Part shown: one piece after another, positions 1 through 8,340 of the stretch
How positions within the stretch are numbered: the first letter of the stretch is position 1
How the letters are laid out: each line of letters begins with the position of its first letter
DNA from: Gammaproteobacteria bacterium
Lineage (GTDB): Bacteria; Pseudomonadota; Gammaproteobacteria; SZUA-229
Assembly: GCA_029287435.1 (NCBI GenBank)
Contig: JARFRD010000118.1
Coordinates: forward strand, 1 to 48,853
Reading direction: 5' to 3'
Length of the DNA stretch: 48,853 nt
Program-made: the position numbers and the translations under genes
Notes under the pieces: model-generated
What the model was told of the DNA's origin: nothing
What the model saw: only the letters and a program-made list of their open reading frames with translations
Database searches by the model: none

Positions 1-249
1 CCGACGGCGCCAGTGCCACACAAACTCGCCCGCAACCAATTTGACCCCCCCCACCGCGCCCCGACTGGCTAAACCAAGCATCTCTGCTGTCACCGATAGC
101 GACGCGGAAACCTACCTTATTGGCCAGGTAGTGCATCGCCGTGACGATCCTGCGCTGCCCCGAAGGGCGCCACATGACACACAAAAACAACTCGGCGCCC
201 CCGCGCCTCTGCGGTAAATCCATTTTTTATGCGTTCAGAAGGTGCGGGA
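1..249. other. Contig start, no assignable gene
   Basis: This stretch lies downstream of yggT. It contains a run of nine Cs near base 46 and several GGCGCC-like words. A plus-strand frame stays open from base 2 to a TAA at 214-216, and a minus-strand frame with an ATG near 222 is also open to the contig edge. Neither translation resembles a family I know; the DUF167 (YggU) or MetX/MetW proteins often found beside yggT were looked for and not seen. Bases about 203-232 (CCTCTGCGGTAAAT and flanks) resemble one end of the repeat at 31187-31355. Contig-end quality may be poor. Confidence 0.4.
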
Positions 250-801
250 CTATATCAGTGAGAACAAGTAATTCACCAGTCTCTCGGTAAACATCAGTGC
301 GATCAAGGCAAACAACGGTGACAGGTCGAGACCGCCGATTGGCTTGATCAGGCTACGGAAAGGCCGCAATACCGGGTAGGTAATGCTGTGCAGGATGCCC
401 GATACCGGGTTATAGGGATCAGGATTCACCCAGCTTAAAATGGCTTGCACGATAATCGCGAAGATAAAGATATTCAGCGCCAGGCTGATGAAATCGCGTA
501 TGCCGGTCAACAGCAGTGCCAGTATTGATGGTGAATAGCCCTGCAACATAACCACGACCCAGACCTTGAACGCGATAAAAACGATCACAACAATAATGGT
601 CGCGAGATCGATGCCGCCAACCCCGGGGATAATGCGGCGAACCGGATTCAGTACAGGGGATGTGGCCTTTACGATGAACTGTGAAATCGGGTTATAAAAA
701 TCTGCGCGTACCTGCTGCAGAATGAAGCGCAACATCAACACGACGATATAGAGGTCGAGCAGGGTTTCGATCAGGAAAATAATCGGGTTTTCTTGTCTCA
801 T
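250..801 (-). CDS. yggT: YggT family integral membrane protein
   Basis: This 183-residue protein belongs to the YggT family (PF02325), small inner-membrane proteins of uncertain function implicated in osmotic shock tolerance in E. coli and often found in cell-division or proC neighbourhoods. Two tandem copies of the YGGT unit are visible. Each has a hydrophobic helix followed by a motif of the type NPISQFI...PVLNPVRRIIP (about residues 37-60) and NPVSGILHSITYPVLRPFRSLI (about 130-153), the usual arrangement in Gammaproteobacteria. Four or more membrane segments are predicted. The gene starts 33 bases after the proC stop on the same strand and is probably co-transcribed with it. The pairing yggT-proC next to pilT matches Pseudomonas aeruginosa. 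Identification is secure; molecular function is not known. Confidence 0.93.
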   Translation of the reverse strand: MRQENPIIFLIETLLDLYIVVLMLRFILQQVRADFYNPISQFIVKATSPVLNPVRRIIPGVGGIDLATIIVVIVFIAFKVWVVVMLQGYSPSILALLLTGIRDFISLALNIFIFAIIVQAILSWVNPDPYNPVSGILHSITYPVLRPFRSLIKPIGGLDLSPLFALIALMFTERLVNYLFSLI

Positions 802-834
802 ATTTCTTGGTTATCTTTCGGGTGTTTGCCGGGA

Positions 835-1662
835 TTACTCGTTGTCCTGGCCAAGTTCTTCAGCCAGTTCAGCAGAGCGATTATAGGCAGCGCGCAGTGC
901 TTCCGAAACGATTTCGTTAAAGCCGTTTGCCTCGAAGCTGGCTAACGCGGCTGCGGTGGTACCGCCTTTCGATGTTACACGAGCGCGCAGTTCGGCAGGA
1001 CTGACATCGCTTTCATGTGCCATGCGCGCCGCACCCAGCGCCGTCTGCAGGCTGAGTTGTTTTGCGGTATCACTGTCCAGTCCAAGCTCGATCCCTGCTG
1101 TCTGCATGGCTTCCATCAACAGGAAAAAATAAGCAGGGCCGCTACCGGATAGTGCAGTGACAGCATCGAGCAGCGTCTCGTCATCAACCCAGGTGGTGAT
1201 GCCGGCTGCCTGCAGTATGTCTTCAGCCTGTTTTGACTGTTCTTCAGTGACGGCAGTGTTGGCGTACAACGCTGTGGCGCCGTATTGTAGCAGCGCCGGC
1301 GTGTTTGGCATGCAGCGTACAATCGCTGCGTTACCGCCCAGCCAGCGCTCGATACTGTTGCTGCGAATTCCTGCTGCGATCGATACATACAAGGGTCCGG
1401 CGGCATCTTCAGCATTTGCCAGCTCACGGCACACCACCTGCAAAACCTGGGGTTTGACTGCAAGCACAACGACATCATATGTGAGCACATCCAGGTTGTT
1501 TGCGCTGGTGTTGATCCCAAACTGTTGTGACAGGTTCTGGCGCTGATCATCCGATGGCTCGGCAACCAGGATGCTTTCAGGCGGGGTGCCTGCAGCAAGC
1601 ATGCCGCCAATCAGGCTGGACGCCATGTTGCCGCCGCCAATGAATGCAATGGATGGGTTCAT
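835..1662 (-). CDS. proC: Pyrroline-5-carboxylate reductase
   Basis: This cytoplasmic enzyme carries out the last step of proline synthesis, NAD(P)H-dependent reduction of 1-pyrroline-5-carboxylate to L-proline. The 275-residue length is normal. The N-terminus shows the Rossmann dinucleotide motif IAFIGGGNMASSLIGG (residues 6-21). The C-terminal dimerisation domain carries the family signature around ALSGSGPAYFFLLMEAM and the TSKGGTTAAALASFE motif near residues 230-245. The start is the ATG at 1662, although no strong ribosome binding site precedes it. In Pseudomonas and many relatives, yggS (PLP-binding protein) lies between proC and the divergent pilT. Here the 228-base gap to pilT contains no yggS, a small departure from the conserved order. 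Function is secure. Confidence 0.97.
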   Translation of the reverse strand: MNPSIAFIGGGNMASSLIGGMLAAGTPPESILVAEPSDDQRQNLSQQFGINTSANNLDVLTYDVVVLAVKPQVLQVVCRELANAEDAAGPLYVSIAAGIRSNSIERWLGGNAAIVRCMPNTPALLQYGATALYANTAVTEEQSKQAEDILQAAGITTWVDDETLLDAVTALSGSGPAYFFLLMEAMQTAGIELGLDSDTAKQLSLQTALGAARMAHESDVSPAELRARVTSKGGTTAAALASFEANGFNEIVSEALRAAYNRSAELAEELGQDNE

Positions 1663-1807
1663 GATGCTGGTAAGTATCGAATTCGCATTTCGGCGAAGTC
1701 TATCATAGCTGCCGACAGAGCTGAGTAGAGTGCTTGTTACGTCGCAATGACAGTTGGCTACAGCAGAGGATTTTTTTCCACAAACAGATGAAGGCCGTCA
1801 AATTATT

Positions 1808-1830
1808 GACTATAACTTGGACTATAACTT
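1808..1830 (+). repeat. Tandem GACTATAACTT repeat upstream of pilT
   Basis: The 11-mer GACTATAACTT occurs at 1808-1818 and again at 1820-1830, one base apart (12-base period), about 60 bases before the pilT start. A similar word, CTTGGGACTATACTT, lies at 2986-3000 about 40 bases before pilU. The repeats include TATAAC and TATACT hexamers that could act as -10 boxes, but no well-spaced -35 element was found. They could be a binding site or a promoter element shared by pilT and pilU; this is inference. Confidence 0.4.
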
Positions 1831-1890
1831 CAAAATAATCTGTCCTGGCTTAACGCCGGGCAAAAAAAATTCCGACTATCAGGGGGAATA

Positions 1891-2925
1891 ATGGATATTG
1901 CGCAGCTGCTTGCCTTCAGCGTCAAGAATGGCGCGTCTGACTTGCACTTATCGGCCGGCTTGCCACCGATGATTCGTGTGGATGGTGATGTACGTCGTAT
2001 CAATGTTGATCCGATGGATCATGAAGTCGTTCATGGCATGGTGTACGACATCATGAACGACAAACAGCGCAAGGCATACGAAGAATACTTCGAGACAGAT
2101 TTCTCATTCGAAATCCCGGGCCTGGCACGTTTTCGTGTTAACGCGTTTAACCATAACCGTGGTTCCGGTGCCGTATTTCGTACCATTCCCTCAAAAATTC
2201 TGACCCTCGAAGAACTCAAGGCACCGAAAATATTTGAAGATATTTCCAATACGCCGCGTGGCATCGTGCTGGTAACCGGACCGACCGGTTCGGGTAAATC
2301 GACCACGCTTGCGGGCATGGTCAACTACGTCAATGAAAACCACTATGGCCACGTGTTGACGATTGAGGATCCGATCGAATTTGTGCACGAAAGTAAGAAA
2401 TGCCTGATCAACCAGCGTGAGGTGCACCGCGATACCCTGGGATTCAGTGAAGCACTGCGATCAGCGCTGCGTGAAGACCCTGACGTTATCCTCGTGGGTG
2501 AGATGCGTGACCTTGAAACCATCCGACTGGCACTGTCAGCTGCAGAAACCGGTCACCTGGTATTCGGTACCCTGCATACCAGCTCGGCTGCAAAAACCAT
2601 CGACCGTGTGGTCGACGTGTTCCCGGCAGCAGAAAAAGAAATGGTGCGTTCGATGATGTCCGAGTCCCTGCGTGCGGTAATTTCGCAAACCCTGCTGAAG
2701 AAGATCGGTGGTGGGCGTGTGGCGGCGCACGAGATTATGATCGGTACACCCGCGATTCGTAACCTGATTCGTGAAAACAAGATTGCGCAGATGTACTCTG
2801 CCATCCAGACAGGCCAGTCTATCGGTATGCAGACACTCGACCAGAATCTGCAGGAACTGCTGGCCAAGGGCCTGGTAAGCAAGGATGAAGCGATGAAGAA
2901 GGCGGCCAATAAGGAAGCTTTCTAG
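1891..2925 (+). CDS. pilT: Type IV pilus retraction ATPase PilT
   Basis: PilT is the hexameric cytoplasmic motor that depolymerises type IVa pili and drives twitching. The 344-residue protein has the N-terminal PAS-like domain (about 1-100) and a RecA-type ATPase core. Visible motifs are Walker A GPTGSGKST (130-138), the Asp box around TIEDPIEF (157-164), Walker B DVILVGEMRD (198-207), the His box TLHTSS (227-232) and the PilT-specific AIRNLIRE (288-295), which is needed for retraction. The start is supported by the AGGGGG ribosome binding site at 1881-1886. pilU follows after 111 bases. AIRNLIRE and the close length match separate this protein from the two PilU-like paralogues downstream. 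Secure. Confidence 0.98.
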   Translation: MDIAQLLAFSVKNGASDLHLSAGLPPMIRVDGDVRRINVDPMDHEVVHGMVYDIMNDKQRKAYEEYFETDFSFEIPGLARFRVNAFNHNRGSGAVFRTIPSKILTLEELKAPKIFEDISNTPRGIVLVTGPTGSGKSTTLAGMVNYVNENHYGHVLTIEDPIEFVHESKKCLINQREVHRDTLGFSEALRSALREDPDVILVGEMRDLETIRLALSAAETGHLVFGTLHTSSAAKTIDRVVDVFPAAEKEMVRSMMSESLRAVISQTLLKKIGGGRVAAHEIMIGTPAIRNLIRENKIAQMYSAIQTGQSIGMQTLDQNLQELLAKGLVSKDEAMKKAANKEAF

Positions 2926-3036
2926 GCTGAAAAGCCGGTAAGAATTGGAAAATTAAAGCATTCCTAAACCATAGCAAAGCCATGGCTTGGGACTATACTT
3001 ATAAAGTTACATAAAAATAATAAGAGGTGATCTTAG

Positions 3037-4206
3037 ATGGATCGCGATAAGGCCATACGGTACATGCATGATCTGCTGCGCATGATGGTGCAGAAAGACG
3101 GCTCTGACCTTTTTATTACTGCCGGCGCCGTACCGTCGATGAAAGTGGACGGCAAAATGTCACCGCTTTCAAACCAGGCGCTGAGTCCTCAGCATACACA
3201 GGTGCTGGTGCGTTCAATTATGAACGACAAGCAGCAGGCTGAATTTGAGGCCTCGCAGGAGTGTAACTTTGCTATCAGCCTGCCCGGTGTTTCCCGATTC
3301 CGTGTGAATGCATTTACCCAGCGCGGCTCTGTCGGCGTTGTGCTTCGTGTTATTCGCTCAGATATCCCTGAATTTGCTGATCTGGATCTGCCGCCGATTT
3401 TGCAGGATGTATCCATGACAGCGCGTGGCCTGGTCATCTTCGTAGGTGCAACCGGCTCCGGTAAATCAACATCGCTGGCAGCGATGGTTGGTTACCGTAA
3501 TGAAAACAGCAAGGGCCATATTATTACCATCGAAGACCCGATCGAATTTATTCATAATCACAAGAACTGTATTGTTACCCAACGCGAGGTAGGGGTTGAC
3601 ACTGACTCATACGAGATCGCGCTGAAGAATACCTTGCGTCAGGCACCTGATGTCATCCTGATTGGTGAGATTCGTGACCGTGAAACCATGGAGTACGCGA
3701 TTGCGTTTGCTGAAACCGGTCACCTGTGCCTGTCCACACTGCACGCTAACAGTACTAACCAGGCGCTGGACCGTATTATCAACTTTTTCCCTGAAGAGCG
3801 TCGTGCGCAGTTGTTGATGGATTTGTCATTGAACCTCAAGGGCATTATCTCGCAGCGTCTTATTCCCAAGGCAGATGGTGAGGGTCGCGTAGCGGCCGTT
3901 GAAGTAATGTTGAACACGCCTTTGATGTCAGACCTGATCTTCAAGGGTAATGTACACGAGATTAAGGAACTGATTGGCAAGTCTAACGAGCTTGGGATGC
4001 AGACCTTTGACCAGGCCCTGTTTGGTTTGTACGAATCCGGGCGTATCACCTATGAAGATGCGTTGCGTAACGCTGATTCACTCAACGACCTGCGTCTTCG
4101 CATCAAGCTTGAAAGTAAGGACTCGAAGAAAGAGGACCTTATGGACGGGCTGGATAAACTTACAATGGAAGACCATGGAGATTCCAATACCAGCATCATG
4201 CGCTAA
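3037..4206 (+). CDS. pilU: Type IV pilus retraction ATPase PilU
   Basis: PilU is a PilT-dependent accessory retraction ATPase that raises retraction force and is needed for twitching in Pseudomonas. The 389-residue protein closely follows PilU of P. aeruginosa along its length: GSDLFITAGAVPSMKVDGK near the N-terminus, Walker A GATGSGKST (about 141-149), TIEDPIEFIHNH, VTQREVGVDTDS, the LRQAPDVILIGEIRDRETM Walker B region, and a C-terminal tail after DLRLRIKLES that is acidic and probably flexible. The start is set by a strong ribosome binding site (AGAGGTGA at 3023-3030). A 33-base gap separates it from the next ATPase gene, and the two are probably co-transcribed. Identification as PilU is strong, because residues around the Asp and Walker B boxes are PilU-type and there is no AIRNLIRE. 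Confidence 0.96.
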   Translation: MDRDKAIRYMHDLLRMMVQKDGSDLFITAGAVPSMKVDGKMSPLSNQALSPQHTQVLVRSIMNDKQQAEFEASQECNFAISLPGVSRFRVNAFTQRGSVGVVLRVIRSDIPEFADLDLPPILQDVSMTARGLVIFVGATGSGKSTSLAAMVGYRNENSKGHIITIEDPIEFIHNHKNCIVTQREVGVDTDSYEIALKNTLRQAPDVILIGEIRDRETMEYAIAFAETGHLCLSTLHANSTNQALDRIINFFPEERRAQLLMDLSLNLKGIISQRLIPKADGEGRVAAVEVMLNTPLMSDLIFKGNVHEIKELIGKSNELGMQTFDQALFGLYESGRITYEDALRNADSLNDLRLRIKLESKDSKKEDLMDGLDKLTMEDHGDSNTSIMR

Positions 4207-4239
4207 GCAATGCTGAATATTGGACGGGCGGATTAAGCC

Positions 4240-5382
4240 ATGAACTTACAGCCATATCTGAAACTGATGTCGGAGCAGCATGCGTCCGATTTGTATTTTA
4301 CGACGGGCGCTCCGGTGAGCGTGCGTATTGAAGGCAAGATGCGGCCTGTTGGCAAAAGCATGTTGTCACCCGGTATGACGCGCAAGCTTGCTTATGACCT
4401 GCTGTCGCCGGCGCAGATCAAGGACTTCGAGAGGAATCTCGAATTCAACATGGGCATGTCCTATACCGATCTTGGTCGTTTCCGTGTAAACATGTATATG
4501 CAGCGCGGCGAAGTATCAATGGTGATTCGATACATCAAGGCAGATATTCCTTCGGTAGAAGAACTGGCGTTACCTGATGTCTACAAGGACATCATGAAGA
4601 AAAAGAAAGGCCTTGTTATGGTTGTTGGTGCTACCGGCACCGGTAAATCGACATCACTGGCCTCGATGCTGGATTATCGCAACGAGCTCGATACCGGTCA
4701 TATCCTGACCATCGAAGATCCGATTGAATTCATGTTTCACCACAAGAAGTGCATCATCGGTCAGCGCGAAGTAGGGCTGGATACACTGTCTTTTGATAAT
4801 GCATTGTGTGAGGCCATGCGCGAAGCACCGGATGTAATCATGATTGGCGAAGCGCGTGATCGTATGACCATCGAATCGGCGTTGCGTTATGCAGACACCG
4901 GTCATCTATGTCTGACAACATTGCATGCAACCAATGCTAACCAGACACTTGATCGCATACTTAACTTCTTCCCGAGTGATGCACATAACCAGATTCTGAT
5001 GGACCTGTCACTCAATCTGAATGCGGTTCTTGCGCAGCGCCTTGTAACATCAGCTGATGGCACACATCGCGTGGTTGCCTGTGAGGCGATGATTAACACG
5101 CCCTATATAAGCCAGCTAATTCGCGATGGCAATTTCCATGGCATCAAGGAGATCATGGAAAAAGGCTCTGATGTCGGCATGCAAACCTTTGACCAGTCAC
5201 TGTATATCCTTTACAAAGAAGGCAAAATTGATCTTAAAACAGCACTCGCCAATGCTGATTCAAGCAGTGATCTTGAATGGCGAATTAACTTTGGTGGTGG
5301 TGTTAAGAATCTTGAAGGCAAGGAAAAAGAGTCGGAAGCACTTCAGTTTCCCAGCGCCTCGACCGATCTGAACAAGTCCTGA
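4240..5382 (+). CDS. Second PilU-like retraction ATPase
   Basis: This 380-residue protein is a third PilT/PilU family ATPase in the same run. It keeps all catalytic boxes: Walker A GATGTGKST (about 130-138), TIEDPIEFMFHHKKC, IGQREVGLDT, Walker B APDVIMIGEARDR and the His box TLHATNANQ. It resembles PilU more than PilT (no AIRNLIRE; MINTPYISQLIRDGN in the corresponding place), but it is clearly diverged from the preceding PilU, for example HASDLYFTTGAPVSVRIEGK for GSDLFITAGAVPSMKVDGK. The tail after LEWRINFGGG is hydrophilic, short and unlike that of PilU. It probably forms or joins a retraction hexamer, and a distinct regulatory or substrate role is possible. Family is certain; the specific role is unknown. 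Confidence 0.9.
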   Translation: MNLQPYLKLMSEQHASDLYFTTGAPVSVRIEGKMRPVGKSMLSPGMTRKLAYDLLSPAQIKDFERNLEFNMGMSYTDLGRFRVNMYMQRGEVSMVIRYIKADIPSVEELALPDVYKDIMKKKKGLVMVVGATGTGKSTSLASMLDYRNELDTGHILTIEDPIEFMFHHKKCIIGQREVGLDTLSFDNALCEAMREAPDVIMIGEARDRMTIESALRYADTGHLCLTTLHATNANQTLDRILNFFPSDAHNQILMDLSLNLNAVLAQRLVTSADGTHRVVACEAMINTPYISQLIRDGNFHGIKEIMEKGSDVGMQTFDQSLYILYKEGKIDLKTALANADSSSDLEWRINFGGGVKNLEGKEKESEALQFPSASTDLNKS

Positions 5383-5460
5383 CAGGCTTATCCAGTCTGC
5401 TCTCGTGCTTTCTCGCAGTAGAAAGCTGTTGTTGTCGTAAGTATCAGTTATGATCATGTC

Positions 5461-6195
5461 ATGAAGCTGATACCTCATCATCAATTATTGCTGATACTGG
5501 GTTCCTTGTATTTAATATGGTGGCTGTTTCTGGCCATCAATCCACATGACAGGGCAGACTGGGCACTGGAAAATGTACTCGTGCTGCTTTTTGTTGTCTT
5601 GCTCGTTTCTACCTACAGACGTTTTCCACTATCACGAATTTCCTATACATTAATTTTTATATTCATGTGCCTGCACTCGGTCGGCGCATATTACACGTAT
5701 GCGCTTGTGCCATACGATGTGTGGTTTCAAATGTACCTGGGTTTCAGTCTTGATGAGCTAATGGGGTTCGAGCGTAATCATTTTGATCGGCTTGTGCATT
5801 TTTGCTATGGCCTGTTGCTGGCTTATCCTATTCGAGAATTCTTTATACGAGTGGTTGATGTAAAGGGTTTCTGGGCCTACTTCCTGCCGCTTGATCTAAC
5901 CATGTCAACATCAATGATGTTCGAACTGTTTGAGTGGGGTGCAGCTGAGCTGTTTGGTGGTGACCTCGGTGTTGCCTACCTGGGCACGCAAGGTGATGTA
6001 TGGGATGCACACAGGGATATGGCGCTCGCCAGTCTGGGTGCACTTGTTGCGATGTCTCTCACAGCATTGCTTAATTCCAGAATACAGAGGGACTTTGCCA
6101 GGGAATGGAACGAAAGCTTGCGTATAAAAGGTAAAGAGCCGCTAGGAGAGGAAGCTATTCTGAAAATGGTTAAAGGGCGAGATCGTGATAGCTAG
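5461..6195 (+). CDS. DUF2238 (YjdF-type) inner membrane protein
   Basis: This 244-residue polytopic membrane protein belongs to DUF2238 (PF09997), the family of E. coli YjdF, whose function is unknown. About six hydrophobic segments are visible. Characteristic family motifs are the HSVGAYYTYA region (about 77-86), RNHFDRLVHFCYGLLLAYPIREF (about 104-126), the acidic EWGAAELFGGD region and YLGTQGDVWDAHRDMALASLGA (about 173-194). The conserved His, Asp and Glu residues placed in or next to membrane segments suggest metal or proton binding, but that is speculation. The C-terminal 35 residues are charged and cytoplasmic-like. It begins the accessory island downstream of the retraction ATPases, and no functional link to pili is evident. 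Confidence 0.85.
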   Translation: MKLIPHHQLLLILGSLYLIWWLFLAINPHDRADWALENVLVLLFVVLLVSTYRRFPLSRISYTLIFIFMCLHSVGAYYTYALVPYDVWFQMYLGFSLDELMGFERNHFDRLVHFCYGLLLAYPIREFFIRVVDVKGFWAYFLPLDLTMSTSMMFELFEWGAAELFGGDLGVAYLGTQGDVWDAHRDMALASLGALVAMSLTALLNSRIQRDFAREWNESLRIKGKEPLGEEAILKMVKGRDRDS

Positions 6196-6226
6196 TCTAT
6201 TGTTTGTATTGAGCTTATGCCTGACG

Positions 6227-6248
6227 TTCGCTAACGGCCTATAGCGAA
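6227..6248. repeat. Dispersed palindrome, copy 1 (degenerate)
   Basis: TTCGCT and AGCGAA are separated by a ten-base loop containing GGCC. The same shape, with CCGCT/AGCGG arms, recurs near 8253, 8694 and 9363. This copy lies between the DUF2238 gene and rsgA. Confidence 0.45.
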
Positions 6249-6338
6249 TATTCGATAGATTGTTGATAATACAATTTTAAGCTGTTTCACTAGATACTGA
6301 GGCTGACTGAGTTATGCTGCAAGAAGTCAACGAGATTA

Positions 6339-7382
6339 ATGACGTCGCACTCTAGTTCACTTGCTAATTTGGGCTGGCAAGCTTTTTTTCAGCAGCAGCT
6401 CTCGCTGGATGAGTGGGATGGCGCTATTCCTGCAAGAGTTGTTGAGCAGTCTAAGTCTGAAATAACCGTAGCCACAGAGTCTGGTGTTTTCAATATTCCT
6501 TTATTAGCGACAATGCCTGAAATGGTTGTAGGTGACTGGCTATTGTTAGATAACCAGCAACGGATAATACGCCAGCTTGAACGTAAAACCTGTTTTTCCA
6601 GAAAAGCTGCAGGCAGTAAATTAAAGAGGCAGCTGATATCTGCCAATGTTGATACGGCTTTCATTGTCTCTTCAATGAATGATGACTTTAATCTGAACAG
6701 GATTGAGCGTTTTCTTTCTCTGGTGAATGAGTCAGGCGCAGAACCGGTCGTATTGTTAAGTAAAAGCGATCAATCAGAAACACCTCAAAGCTTTGTTGAA
6801 AAGGTTCAGGCTCTGGATCCGTTCCTGGTGGTTGAATCCATTAACTGTCTGGATGAAACAAGTGTCAGTAAACTATCTCCCTGGTTAAAACAAGGAACTA
6901 CTATAGCTGTGTTGGGCTCTTCGGGTGTGGGAAAAACTACGCTGATTAATACACTGCTCGGGGAACAAAGGCTTGGCACAGGAGATATAAGAGAAGATGA
7001 TGACAAGGGACGACATACTACAACGCGGCGTTCGCTAATTTCTTTAGGAGAGCGAGGGATTATTTTGGATAATCCCGGGATGCGGGAAATTCAAATAGCT
7101 GATTGCAAGGAAGGTATCGCAACTACATTTGCCGATATTGAAGCGTATGCAGAACAATGTAAGTTTAGTGACTGTAAGCATCAGACCGAACCTGGCTGCG
7201 CGGTTCAACAGGCCATTGTCTCCGGGGAGTTAGGCCAGAGACGTTTAGATAACTATCTCAAGTTACTGCGAGAGGAAGAATTTAATTCAGCCACTCTTGC
7301 TGAGCGCCGGGCCAGTGATAAAGCCCTGGGCAAGTACTACAAGCAAACACTATCAGAAGCTCACAAACTAAAAGGTAGATAA
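6339..7382 (+). CDS. rsgA: Ribosome small-subunit GTPase RsgA
   Basis: RsgA is a circularly permuted GTPase that acts in late 30S subunit maturation. The 347-residue protein has an N-terminal OB-like domain (about 25-85), then permuted GTPase motifs: G4 as SKSD (141-144, usually NKxD), G1 GSSGVGKT (193-200), G2 RHTTT (225-229) and G3 DNPG (244-247, usually DTPG/DSPG). A zinc knuckle with C274, C279, H281 and C287 follows. The N-terminus (GWQAFFQQQLSLDEW) is of the kind seen in a second RsgA-type lineage rather than the E. coli type, so the genome may hold another copy. The gene is noticeably more AT-rich than its neighbours, in keeping with transfer into this island. GTPase family assignment is firm; primary versus paralogous RsgA cannot be settled here. 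Confidence 0.9.
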   Translation: MTSHSSSLANLGWQAFFQQQLSLDEWDGAIPARVVEQSKSEITVATESGVFNIPLLATMPEMVVGDWLLLDNQQRIIRQLERKTCFSRKAAGSKLKRQLISANVDTAFIVSSMNDDFNLNRIERFLSLVNESGAEPVVLLSKSDQSETPQSFVEKVQALDPFLVVESINCLDETSVSKLSPWLKQGTTIAVLGSSGVGKTTLINTLLGEQRLGTGDIREDDDKGRHTTTRRSLISLGERGIILDNPGMREIQIADCKEGIATTFADIEAYAEQCKFSDCKHQTEPGCAVQQAIVSGELGQRRLDNYLKLLREEEFNSATLAERRASDKALGKYYKQTLSEAHKLKGR

Positions 7383-7427
7383 CATGAAGGTCTGCTTTGG
7401 GTCTTAACCCGAGTGAGAGAGAATATC

Positions 7428-8243
7428 ATGCAGAAAACCATTCTGGTTACAGGTTCAACCGACGGCATCGGATTGGAAACGGCAAAAATACTGGTGTCGA
7501 TGGGGCATCATGTTCTGTTACATGGGCGTAATCCGGCAAAGCTTGAGCAAGTGGAAAATGCACTTTCAGCGTTAGCGAATAACGGGCGCGTTGAAAGCTA
7601 CATGGCAGACCTGTCGCGCATGGCTGATGTAGAGACACTGGCGCAGGCGATAACTGAACGGCACAACCAGCTTGATGTACTGATCAATAATGCGGGAGTC
7701 TTTAAAACGCCCGATGCCATCACGCAAGACGGGCTGGATGTACGGTTCGCGGTCAATACACTTGCGCCCTGTCTGCTGACTAAACGACTTTTACCGCTGT
7801 TTGGGTCTTCTGCACGTATAATCAACCTTTCTTCCGCTGCCCAGTCTCCGGTAAATACGGAAGCGCTGATGGGCCGGGTCAGATTGTCTGACGACCTGGA
7901 GGCATACGCGCAGAGCAAACTGGCGATTACCATGTGGTCTCGTCATATGGCGCTTATGCTCAAAGAGAACGCTCCGGCCTTCATTGCAGTCAATCCTGGG
8001 TCGCTGCTCGGCACAAAAATGGTCAAAGAGGGCTTTGGTATGGTTGGCAAAGATATCGGCATCGGTGCAGATATACTCATCCGCGCTTCACTGTCTGATG
8101 AATTCGAAACGGCATCCGGGCAATATTTCGACAACGATTCGGGCAGTTTTGTGTCACCTCACCGTGATGCGCTTGATCCACAAAAAACTGAAGAAGTTGT
8201 CCGAGCTATCGAGACCGTCCTGGATGACATAACAAGTGTATAG
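7428..8243 (+). CDS. Short-chain dehydrogenase/reductase
   Basis: This is a classical SDR-family NAD(P)-dependent oxidoreductase of about 271 residues. From the ATG at 7428 the cofactor motif TGSTDGIG is at residues 8-15, NNAG at 87-90, the catalytic Ser at about 135 in INLSSAAQ, and the YxxxK pair at Y160 and K164 (YAQSK). The basic residue in LHGRNPAKL after strand 2 suggests NADPH preference. A GTG 15 bases upstream is also in frame, but the purine-rich GAGAGAGA at 7414-7423 positions the ATG better. The retinol-dehydrogenase/WW-oxidoreductase-like layout (VNTLAPCLLTKRLLPLF, VNPGSLLGTKM) is common in uncharacterised SDRs. The substrate cannot be predicted. The 45-base gap after rsgA may mean co-transcription. 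Confidence 0.88.
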   Translation: MQKTILVTGSTDGIGLETAKILVSMGHHVLLHGRNPAKLEQVENALSALANNGRVESYMADLSRMADVETLAQAITERHNQLDVLINNAGVFKTPDAITQDGLDVRFAVNTLAPCLLTKRLLPLFGSSARIINLSSAAQSPVNTEALMGRVRLSDDLEAYAQSKLAITMWSRHMALMLKENAPAFIAVNPGSLLGTKMVKEGFGMVGKDIGIGADILIRASLSDEFETASGQYFDNDSGSFVSPHRDALDPQKTEEVVRAIETVLDDITSV

Positions 8244-8252
8244 CTGAGTGTC

Positions 8253-8280
8253 TGTTATCGGCCAATAGCGGACGTCCAAC
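8253..8280. repeat. Dispersed palindrome, copy 2
   Basis: A stretch with TTATCGGCCAATAGCGGACG, similar to the copy at 8694-8723 (ATCGGCC then AGCGG-C). It lies between the converging SDR and cold-shock genes. Arms are imperfect here. Confidence 0.5.
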
Positions 8281-8340
8281 GTTTGAGTTAAGTGACCTTG
8301 TTATGTGATGATTCAAAACGTCCTAACGTGAGGGATACGA

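Noticed and set aside
2..222. Minus-strand frame MDLPQRRGGAEL in the contig start
   Set aside because: It runs off the contig, overlaps an open plus-strand frame, and shows no known motif. Expected YggU features are absent.
1157..1546. Plus-strand frame inside proC
   Set aside because: Antisense to a clear proC gene, with no independent support.
1840..1865. CCTGGC/GCCGGG hairpin before pilT as terminator or sigma-54 site
   Set aside because: It is followed by an A run on the plus strand, wrong for a plus-strand terminator, and the GG-N10-GC spacing of sigma-54 promoters is not met.
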